From Pohlia nutans (Eukaryota > Streptophyta > Bryopsida > Bryales > Mniaceae), in NCBI GenBank assembly GCA_022496805.1, contig CM040090.1, positions 15,928,001 through 15,992,000 of the forward strand: a stretch of 64,000 nucleotides of DNA, written 5' to 3'. Position numbers and translations under genes: made by a program. The notes beneath the pieces were generated by a model that saw only the letters and a list, made by a program, of their open reading frames with translations, was not told the DNA's origin and ran no database searches. Positions 28,801 to 37,100 of this stretch are shown piece after piece. The number at the start of each line of letters is the position of its first letter. The first letter of the stretch is position 1.

Positions 28801-29203
28801 AGAATATGCTCTCCACAAGTTTTATGGATTCAACTTCAACGATTACACTTCAGCAATGGCGACTTGCTTCAATCTGTGTGTGGTGAACAAGTGGTACGTA
28901 TTCATGGACGCCTACGCAGCAGTCACTGGAACTCGTTGGAGCCGAGCTTACTTTATAGGATTTTGGGCCATTGCAGTTGCTTTCACCCTCAATGTTGTGG
29001 TTGCTTTCTTTGCTGAGGCATTCACCAGCCAAATGGAGAAAGCCGAGAAGCTCAGGGCTCGGGAAAAGAGACGCTCAGAGGAAGACTTGTTACCTCGTCA
29101 TGGGGCTCTGCTGAGGAAGAAATCTATTGGCGGCTTGCCACGTAGAACAGCAAAATCCTTGTCGTACTATGATCTCTATGAAGATATTGTTCAGAAAACT
29201 TAA
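22884..29203 (+). CDS. Two-pore (TPC1-family) vacuolar cation channel, divergent type, 13 exons
   Basis: The family forms dimeric, voltage- and Ca-gated cation channels of the vacuole. Exons: 22884-23084, 24443-24586, 24970-25077, 25370-25462, 25573-25691, 25867-25913, 25992-26053, 26219-26482, 26747-26886, 27255-27513, 27764-27812, 28077-28230, 28585-29203; 2259 bp, 752 aa (Arabidopsis TPC1 is 733). AAALVD near residue 60, pore loop I TTANNPVVW (298-306), and RFDFVVT / NFNDYTSAMAT in repeat II fix the identity. The EF-hand linker is present, but loop 1 (from D370, LDTRHQEWIDG) and loop 2 (from N410, NKRGDFKIWSDEF) lack most calcium ligands. In the second voltage sensor, ARCLRILAL keeps R555 and R558, but A561 stands where Arabidopsis has R543. 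Filter II is VVNKW (646-650) instead of VMGNW. The 47-bp exon at 25867 is inferred from phase. Fits the divergent TPC class of non-seed plants. Confidence 0.93.
23258..23490. mobile_element. TTAA-type MITE (subfamily A) in channel intron 1
   Basis: It runs TTAACCCCTAAACGTTTGAA to GGGACGTTTAGGGGTTAA, 233 bp, about 80 percent like 32839-33076 by eye and in the same orientation. Confidence 0.9.
23570..24234. repeat. Dispersed repeat with GTAGAGGATAC ends, copy 1
   Basis: The block ATGTAGGAGTGTGATTTTTG...GGGAGATCA...GTATGAATTTCTTTTGCAA...CATTTAGCCAAG is shared with 53972-54309 and 61850-62080. The right end GTATCCTCTAC is seen at about 24221-24231; the left boundary is not precise. It lies in channel intron 1. 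Confidence 0.6.
27098..27150. repeat. AAT/ATT microsatellite in channel intron 10
   Basis: About nine AAT units are followed by an interrupted ATT run, forming an AT-only inverted repeat. Confidence 0.9.
27912..28023. repeat. Recent 56-bp tandem duplication in channel intron 12
   Basis: 27912-27967 and 27968-28023 differ at one base (TCCAGTG versus TCGAGTG), so the duplication is young. It lies between exons 12 and 13. Confidence 0.95.
28343..28549. mobile_element. Fold-back MITE with TAAGGTTG ends in channel intron 13
   Basis: The left arm (CACCTAAAACCACCAACTTCT region) and right arm (AGAAGTTGGTGGTGGTTTTAG region) are complementary over about 40 bp, as are the inner GGAAATGTA and TACATTTCC words. 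The tips TAAGGTTG and CTACCTTA resemble the TAAGGTAG group. Confidence 0.8.
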
Positions 29204-29442
29204 AAAACGAACCTCTGCTTCGAAACCCATGGGTTTTAGACTTTAGTGACTTGTTAGCAGCAGTCGTCATGTTATTCCTCTATATGATTATATGCCTTAG
29301 CTAGCAAGAACATGCTAGTTGCCAAAACTTGTAGGTTGAGAACTAGAGGTAGGACATCATGCTAATCATCAGCCAAATGGCTTTGTAGCGGCTATCTTGA
29401 GAGGGCGGGCAACTGTTGTCCAATATAGAGAGAGCTTACATA

Positions 29443-31044
29443 CAGTGACTTCAAGAAATGAGTCAATGCCCCTATCAAGGAGCATTGATGGGGGCTAGCC
29501 GGGAAACATTAAGGCAGATGAAGCTGAGCAAAAAAATCTATTGTGACTCATGAACTCTTAACACATGCCACATGGCGCTTTGCCTAAATAATATCTACAT
29601 TGTGAGTTAAGATCACAAATGTACATGTACCCTTATAGACTCATTTTTTGAGGTGGCTTGTGGAGCAACTTCACATGGCAACATTTGAGTGTAGAACATA
29701 GAGAAATTTGTGTTTTTTGATGAAATTTTTTGTGCTTTCTCTTCTCTTCCCTCTTGTGGAACATACTGTGGAGAATAGGAATTAGAATTGGCATGATGAA
29801 GCCAATTTCAGGAGACAAAGTGAGAGATATTGTTGCTCTTTTGATGAAAGGCAAGAGTACAAGAGTGGTTGCGAAGTCATTGGGTTTCTCACAGAGTACG
29901 GTGAATAGAGTGAGGAAGAAACATTGTAGTGACTTAGAATTGCCAAAACGAGGTGTTCCAAAGATTCTTAGAGCTTCAGAGATACGACGTGCAGTGCGTT
30001 TGGTCACGGTTGGAGGGCTAGAAACGGCAGTACATGCAGCAAAAGTGTTGAGAGAGGGTAGAGAAGTGGGTTTCTGTGATAACACTTTGCGGTCTGCTTT
30101 GAGAGATGCTGGATTGAGTGCTTGTGAGAAGATTCCTAAGCCTTGTTTGTCAAAGAAAAATGTACGAGAGAGGCTACGATTTGCAAGAATTCATGAAGAG
30201 TGGACAGTAGAGGATTGGAAGAGAGTTGTATTTAGTGATGAAACGAAGATAAATCGTTTCAATGCGGATGGAAGGACTTGGTGCTGGGTCAATGACCAAA
30301 AAATCTTCCCTGATCGTGCCGTGAAGCAAACAGTGAAGCATGGTGGAGGGTCTTTGATGCTATGGAGTTGTATGACAGCAAGAGGTGTAGGTGATTTACA
30401 AAGGGTGGACGGGCGTATAAATGCGAAGGACTATATTACAATCTTGCATGGAGATTTGTACTTGAGTTTAGAGAGATTAGGATACTTGAACCTCGGTAAC
30501 GTCATTTTCCAGCATGATAATGCTCCTATACATAAGGCAAAGATTGTTCAGAAATGGTTCTTAGAGCAGCCATTCACTGTTTTAGAGTGGCCAGCTCAAT
30601 CCCCAGACCTAAATCCCATAGAACATGTTTGGGCAATTCTCAAACATCGTTTGAATTCCTATCCAACTCCTCCTGTAGGTCTTTTGCAATTATGGGAGCG
30701 TGTGGAGGAGACTTATAAGACGATCACTACAGAGCAGTGTGAGAGATTGTATGCTAGCATGCCAAATCGAATTGCAGCTGTTTTGGCTGCTCGTGGAAAG
30801 TGGACAAGATTTTGACCACTCTTTCTATAACGCCTCAAAAAATGAGTCTATGTACATAGTCAACTTTGGCACTATGTATTTTTTTAATCTAGTGGCAATT
30901 TCTTTTCAATTTTCTTGAGGTTGTTAATTACTTCGTGCTCTCAAACTTTCATGTTCAAAATTTATTGCTTTGATTCTTCATACTCTCTACGTTGTTACTT
31001 TTCTAAATCAAATACCCTCAAAGACTCATTTCTTGAAGTCACTG
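29443..31044 (+). mobile_element. Complete Tc1-type (DD34E) transposon
   Basis: The ends are a perfect 22-bp inverted repeat starting CAGTGACTTCAAGAAATGAG (29443-29464 and 31023-31044), bordered by TA duplications (29441-29442 and 31045-31046). A second pair of related motifs, GACTCATTTTTTGAGG (left, near 29638) and CCTCAAAAAATGAGTC (right, near 30834), lies inside, each inverted relative to the outer motif of its own end. One intact transposase gene fills the centre. CAGT tips and TA duplication are Tc1/mariner hallmarks. Intact ends plus an intact ORF suggest recent activity. Confidence 0.97.
29793..30815 (+). CDS. Tc1-type transposase, DD34E, intact
   Basis: The ATG at 29793 gives 340 aa, the normal Tc1 size; the frame is open further upstream without ATG. 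Residues 1-45 form a helix-turn-helix (DKVRDIVALLMKG...SLGFSQSTVNRV) for binding the terminal repeats. The catalytic triad is visible: D149 in VVFSDETK, D242 in VIFQHDNAP, and E277 in DLNPIEHVW, with 34 residues between the last two. Further family blocks are VKHGGGSLMLWSCMTARGVG and EWPAQSPDLNP. No frameshift or stop interrupts it. Plant mariner-like transposases usually carry DD39D; DD34E is typical of animals, fungi and protists. The closest style I know is that of fungal Tc1 elements, which is a judgement and not a search result. Confidence 0.96.
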   Translation: MMKPISGDKVRDIVALLMKGKSTRVVAKSLGFSQSTVNRVRKKHCSDLELPKRGVPKILRASEIRRAVRLVTVGGLETAVHAAKVLREGREVGFCDNTLRSALRDAGLSACEKIPKPCLSKKNVRERLRFARIHEEWTVEDWKRVVFSDETKINRFNADGRTWCWVNDQKIFPDRAVKQTVKHGGGSLMLWSCMTARGVGDLQRVDGRINAKDYITILHGDLYLSLERLGYLNLGNVIFQHDNAPIHKAKIVQKWFLEQPFTVLEWPAQSPDLNPIEHVWAILKHRLNSYPTPPVGLLQLWERVEETYKTITTEQCERLYASMPNRIAAVLAARGKWTRF

Positions 31045-31218
31045 TATCTGACATTGGAACCTCGATATCTCAGGTTCGAACCATTTATTGTGTATTTTAT
31101 AATTCTGCAATTCAGTTCAGCCCTATTTTATATGTAGCAGTAGGGTAGTTGTTATTAATCCGTTGTCAGCCTTTCGTTCGCATACTTTTTTTTTCTTTAT
31201 CTTGTTTTTAAACAGTTA

Positions 31219-31331
31219 CGGGAGTCACGACAGGGGTTGCTTTCAATGAACTTGTTGTGGCATGTGGAGAGTGAAAGTAGTGACATTGAGCTAATTGAAA
31301 GCAACCTTTGTCGTGACGTCGTGACTCCCCT
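31219..31331. mobile_element. Small fold-back MITE with GGGAGTCACGAC ends
   Basis: The left arm (CGGGAGTCACGACAGGGGTTGC, then TTTCAAT) pairs with the right arm (ATTGAAAGCAACC, then TTGTCGTGACGTCGTGACTCCCC). It is about 113 bp and non-coding. Confidence 0.75.
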
Positions 31332-31352
31332 AAGTATGAGAGAGCAACTAAG

Positions 31353-31547
31353 TTAACCCTTACATGTCCCAACATTAAACAACTGGATCACGAACAAATT
31401 CAAAGCCTTGTAATTTTCTCATACAATCTCAAGACAACTTTCATCCAAGTGACCTTTGCAAGCCTATTAAATTCTTTTTCAATTAAAGTAAATCTCTTGT
31501 GATGAGGAGATGTTGATAATATTGGAGATGCCTTCAACTGGGGTTAA
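31353..31547. mobile_element. TTAA-type MITE, internally deleted
   Basis: It runs TTAACCCTTACATGTCCCAA to CAACTGGGGTTAA. In reverse it matches the complete copy at 49548-49877 (TTCGTGATCCAG, ACTTGGATGAAA, CATCACAAGAGATTTA), lacking about 130 bp. Confidence 0.8.
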
Positions 31548-32102
31548 TGAAATGGCTTGATTGAATTGCAGTTTGTTTACAAATGTTCTTTCTATTGTGG
31601 TTAGTTCTATTATATAATGAAATAGTTCTCTGGGTAAGAAGTCATTCTTTTAAACCTCTTGTCACATATTTGAAAGTCAAGATTATTCTAGAGGTTTGAC
31701 ACTCCTAATCTATCAAATTCACAATTAATTTGCAATTCAAAAGTCAAGAATTAATTGTGAAGTTTGATGTTTTTATTTTATCAAGTTTATAATTATTAGG
31801 TAATTCAAGTAAAGTGAATGTGGTGATTTTTTTGGACTGTGTAAAGTACCAAGTTTATTGTGTCTCTATCCACAAACCTCTCATAATTGTCTCAAGAATT
31901 ATGTTGCAACTTGTGCAAAGCGCGGGTAGTACACTGATTATTGCCATTATTGTCAATCACACAATCTTCACTGCTCACTGTGAGAATTCTCAATTACTAT
32001 GAGTCACACTTTGTTTTAATACTACAGTTATCGTGAGAATACTGGTTTTAATATACCAAATTTTAAGTCTCAAATTTGCGTTTAGTGTATGATGTTCAAG
32101 GA
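31548..32102. other. AT-rich non-coding interval
   Basis: No gene or clean repeat end is recognised. CAAATTCACAATTAATT words in both orientations near 31720-31760 make a weak inverted repeat. Confidence 0.35.
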
Positions 32103-32667
32103 TTAACCTCTAACTGCCTAAGCTCTCGTATTTTGGTTGATGTATAGAATTGAATTTTGTGTTTTTATCCGTTATGCACTTTTGTCAAGTAAAAAAAATA
32201 CTACAAAATTCTATGGCAAGATAGTTGCATGCATGTGTTATCCGATTAGAAAAGGGATGATTTGTGAAAAGTTTATGCCTCATTTCATGCCACATTGTTC
32301 CACCAAAAAATTCTAAGATCTTAGTTCAAAACAAATAAAAAATCAGCTCATAAAATTAAACAACCAATTTTTTTTCAAAAATCACTACATTTGGAGTATT
32401 ACATTTCAATCCATTACAACAAAATTCATTCACAGATTGTCAATTTTTTATTCATAATCAAATTACATAAGAATTTTGAATTTTGAATTTCAAATTTTAT
32501 ACAAAAATATTGGTGAATTATAGATCTAACCATACGGATAAAATCTAAAATTCATAATGTACAACTTTTATTCAGACATCAAGCTAAAAATATCACTCTT
32601 AGTTGCATTTTATAATGCAACTGTACAATTCTCCAAATCTCAAGGGATGTAGGCATTTAGGAGTTAA
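32103..32667. mobile_element. TTAA-type element, 565 bp
   Basis: It runs TTAACCTCTAACTGCCTAAG to GTAGGCATTTAGGAGTTAA. The tips match those of 51394-52125 (TTAACCCCTAACAGCCTA), so it forms a subfamily with it. AT-rich interior without ORF. Confidence 0.75.
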
Positions 32668-32838
32668 TAGAATTGTAACATGTGGACATAAGTATCTTTG
32701 AAAATTTGAAAATTTTGAATCGAGATTGTACTAAAAGGCAACATTTTCCTTAAAGCATGCGTATTTATTATTGTGTGACATTTCAACTGTGAAATGTCTC
32801 ACTGCAATAGATACACACACTTTTAGGTGAATGCTCCT

Positions 32839-33076
32839 TTAACCTCTAAACGTCTGAACGTGCCTTTGCGACCAGTAGAATACTTTGTATTTTGGTTGTA
32901 TTTGGAATGAATCTACATCTTTAATGGGTTTGAGTTCAAAAAAGAAATTGGAATTTAGATCAATGCAATTCTAGTGAGCTACTAAGATCCCAATTTAAAG
33001 TTTCTTGTTGGTAGCAAATCCCAATCATGCCGTATGTCAACATATATACTATTCCCATGGGACGTTTAGGGGTTAA
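32839..33076. mobile_element. TTAA-type MITE (subfamily A)
   Basis: It runs TTAACCTCTAAACGTCTGAA to GGGACGTTTAGGGGTTAA, 238 bp, co-linear with 23258-23490 and inverse to 15914-16145. Confidence 0.9.
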
Positions 33077-33204
33077 GGTGTAGTTACCTTAAGAATTGTA
33101 TTGAAAGAGGCAAGGGACAATAGAGTTAACCGAAAACAGAAGGGGGGTTGAAAAGGAGTTGGAGGGGAGTCTTCTCTTTATAAATAAAATTTCTGACAAC
33201 CATT

Positions 33205-33350
33205 GTTCATGAATAGTCCCTATGGTCGGGGCACTTGGCATGGGGGAGCGGATGGGAATTCTCCTCTAGCATTGGGGAGGTCACGAGTTCCACGCCCCAT
33301 GGTGGTGCAGGGACTTGCTTTAAATTATTCTCCAACTCACCTTGAACTAG
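33205..33350 (+). mobile_element. Possible tRNA-derived SINE remnant
   Basis: GGCATGGGGGAGCGG, then GGTCACGAGTTCCACGCC about 35 bp later, resemble the A and B boxes of a tRNA-type polymerase III promoter. The B-box form GGTCACGAGTTC is common in plant SINEs. The 3' end and a poly-A tail are unclear, so this is tentative. Confidence 0.4.
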
Positions 33351-33434
33351 TTTTGCCGTTTTTTTGAACTGAAAATAAGTTGAAGGTGAGTATGAGGTGG
33401 GTTTCCACTTTGAAACACTCTTTTAGGATAACTC

Positions 33435-33833
33435 TAAGGTAGTAGGACCAATTCCCGACTGGGTTGTATTTCTGACCCCTACTGGTTGGGGGATGGGTGT
33501 CAGAAACCAACCAGCATGGTTTCAGATAGTGTCCAATAGTGTTCTGATTTCGTCCATGCTTGGAAAAATCAAGAGCTTCTGATTGGTGTAGAAGCACTCT
33601 ATTTTAAGAATCCAACCTCTCCTGAAAACCATGACTCTATGAGCGGTTAATGGTCATTCTAAGCTTTCAGACGTAAAAAATCATAGAAAATTGTAGAAAT
33701 GCTCAAAAAATGTTTTTTTTGGGGGATGCCTTTGCAATAGCTTTGCAGAGCATCCAAAAATTATAAAAAAATTCTTTCACAAGTCTAAGTATGCAAACCT
33801 GAAATTCAGTCGGGAATTGGTCCCACTACCTTA
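33435..33833. mobile_element. MITE with TAAGGTAG ends, copy B
   Basis: It runs TAAGGTAGTAGGACCAATTC to GGAATTGGTCCCACTACCTTA, 399 bp. It is co-linear with 2414-2844 (CAGTCGGGAAT, CTTTGC...GAGCA, TCAAAAAATG). It ends 345 bp before the copper chaperone start codon. Confidence 0.85.
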
Positions 33834-34178
33834 ATGACAACTGAAGTTCTTTACAGAGCTCGCTGCTCCAAGGCTCAAGAGGAAGCCGACGACGAGGGTT
33901 CCTTGGAAGGACCTTTAAACCTAACGAAGAATTTTCCACCGAAGTACCGCAATCACCAGAGTGTCCATCACTCGTCGACAGAACAACATTTTGCAGCGGC
34001 ATTCTTGAGTCGTCTTCATTGTACCAAATTCACGGCACACCGGACATTCTACTATTATTGTAAGGCACACCGGAGCTTCAAGGTTCAGCTGGCGGGCCTT
34101 ATTATTCCAGCTGACGTTCCGTTACAGACACTGTACATATTCTCTTATTACTATCACTAGGCTGAGCACGAAGATTAC

Positions 34179-37100
34179 ATGGCAGTTCTACGAGCGATAG
34201 GGTTGCCGGGACTCCTCCCTGTTGCCGCTGTCGCAGCCGCGCCTTCCATCAAATCCTCCAACTCTTCCCATAGGTACTCACAATTTTTCTTTAGGAAAAA
34301 ATACTTTAGGATTCTTTCGAGAATAATTTCTTTCTTTAGGAAACTGATGAGCTTAAGTGAGAGTTTTGTCGAATTGCTTTTACGATTATTCATCAGGTTA
34401 GGATTCAAGAATAATTTCTTTCTTCAATGTTCTTTAGCAAATGAGCTTTCAGTGAAAGTTTTGTTGAATTGCTTTTCACGATTATTCATTAGGTTAGGAT
34501 TCGAGAATAATTTCTTTCTTTAGCAAACTGATGAGCTTCAGTGAGAGTTTTGTCGAATTGCTTTTACGATTATTCATCAGGTTAGGACTCGAGAATAATG
34601 TCTTTCTTCAATGTTCTTTAGCAAATGAGCTTCAGTGAGAGTTTTGTTGAATTGCTTTACGATTATTCATTAGGTTAGGACTTGAGAATAATTTCTTTCT
34701 TTTACATTTTTCAATGTGCTTTAGCAAAATTGAGCTTCAGTGAGCGAGTTTTGTTGGAATGCTTAGTGATTATTCTCTTAAGGATAGTATCGATCCGACA
34801 CTCTGTTCGGTTGTGAGTGAAATATATGCGGTTTGCCTGAATATCCATTTTGAAGAGTTTCTGTTTTGCGGTGGCGATGACAAGATTGGAAGTATTTTTT
34901 ATTTGTCCAAGTCTCGATATTAACATTGTCGAAGCTAAAATGGTGCATTTTTTAGCAGAACTTATCTAGGTGTTTAAGAATACCTAGGATTTGGTAGTTT
35001 CTTGAAACGCGAGTGCGTCGACTGAAGAATACTTAAAAAGACGATGCGGAAATTGAACGCTTAAAGAGAGACAATTGGAAAATGTTTTTAATGCAATGTA
35101 TTCCTTAGCAGGTCGACTTCAGCGCGGACGACTGTATCGCTGAAGCAAAGTGCACGCGTCTTCAAGGATCGTTTTCTAGGGTCCCCGCACTTGTTGCTAG
35201 GTTCGTTTCTAGCATATCCTATGGCTGCTGGAGCGGCGATGGTAGCGGTCGAAGCGACAGCGTCACCAGAAGTCTCTCAGATGGCTCCAGGACAGGTTTG
35301 TGTCTCAAATTTTGCTTTATGATATTCAGTCCCGATTTGTGCAGAAGCTAGGTACTGTTACAGCTGAAATCGCTGGTCGCAAAACCAGTTGCCCGAGGGA
35401 AATTTGACGAACACTTGGACGAGATGTAGATCTTAGCTTGAAACCTAGGATTTTGGTTTAGGCAGGATATCACACTGCAATTGCTTAGGAACTATAACTC
35501 TTGCTTGTACATTGCGGCTGGGGCTATCAGGGCAAAAATGGGGCTGGAGCTAAGGCGGAACTACCGGAATTGATGGTAAATATCGAACTTTAACATTTCT
35601 TGGCTTTCAGAATTATGTGTGATGCAAATTTATGTACTTGGGGCACGTGCTGGAGAGCTGTACGTGACTACCAGTTTTGAATTTCATAGTTCCGTGTGTT
35701 TGAGGCCGTCGCAAGTTGCTCGATGTTAGAAAGCAACAGTAAGATGCTGAATGCCCCACAAATGCTGTTGTTTTAGTCTCTGATTTTTTTAAATTAGATT
35801 TTTTTGATCGTCTTTTCTTTCAGCGTTCGAAGGTAAGTTCTTTTAAGCGATTGTAATTAGTGTTTTCTATTCGATCCCAATTGTGTTTTGCTGACCATGG
35901 ATTTTATCTTAAATTCGCAGACAGAGTTCATGGTAGACATGAAATGCGAGGGATGCGTCAAATCAGTGCGCACCAAGTTAGAGCCCCTTGATGGTAAACT
36001 GCACGATTCAACTCATTCTGGCTGGCTATTGTTCCTCTGAAATCAAAACTCCGAGTCTTTCTAATTATTGTTTGGCATCTTCATTGGTACTGTTTATGTA
36101 GTCATTATGAACCTGGTAATAGCATGGTTGCATTGTGCATGCAATTTCCTAAGCCAACCAGTAATTTAGGACCTCTTTGGCTGATTTAATTGAGGATTTT
36201 CATGTTCATATAAGTCGTACACCTGTCTTGATTGCAGGTGTGAAGTCCGTGGATGTAAATCTCGAAAATCAAGTGGTTCGGATTTTGGGGTCAACCACAG
36301 TGAAGGACCTCACAGCAGCTTTGGCAGAATCTGGACGCAAGGCTCGTCTTATTGGTCAAGGGCTTCCAGAAAGTAAGTTGCCTTTGTTGGACTTTCTTTA
36401 AGCGTAGAATTTTTATCCAGGGTCTGGTAAAATTGCAAACTGGTGTTTGTATTTTTATTGCATCTTTGTAATTTTGATGTTTTCTTGTTGACTCTTCTTA
36501 TTTATCTCAGTACATGTCGCCCGGAGAATTTTGTAACCTCAACATAGAGTTGGTGTCTTCAATTCATGGTGTGCTGTGCGTTGCAAAGTTGAGGGTAACA
36601 GGAATCTAATTGAGCTTAGTTATTCATGTCCGTAACCTAGAGAAGTTTGCTACTCCCAAATCTTCGAAGCTCTGCTGGTACCGAATGCAACAGTTAAGTG
36701 GCAATTAAGTTTGGGGATATTGTTAAATCCTTGTTCGATGTCTGATGAGAGGACGTAGTTAGAAACTGGTTACAGGCTTGTTAAGTAACGTGCATGTTTA
36801 TTAGCTTCTCATCGTCAATCACAGAATTGAAAAGAAATCGTGCGGTAGGCAAATTTCTTTATAGCATGATCCAACCCTCTTCTGCTGAAGTAGCAGGCTC
36901 TTAATTGCTTGTCTACTGTGAGGTTTCTCTTGGTGAATCACGCGAATGTGCTCCTTATGCCTACCATCATTTTTACAAGTTTGCTGAGGTTGCCGAATGG
37001 CAGGACATCCAATGCTTTCCATTTCAGAGGCAAAATTGAAGTTCTGTGTTTGGTTATATCCACATAAGAATGTCCTAGCCTGTCACATTCTATTGACCTA

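Noticed and set aside
31060..31090. GGTTCGAACC as a tRNA T-arm
   Set aside because: No acceptor stem, D-arm or anticodon arm could be fitted around it.
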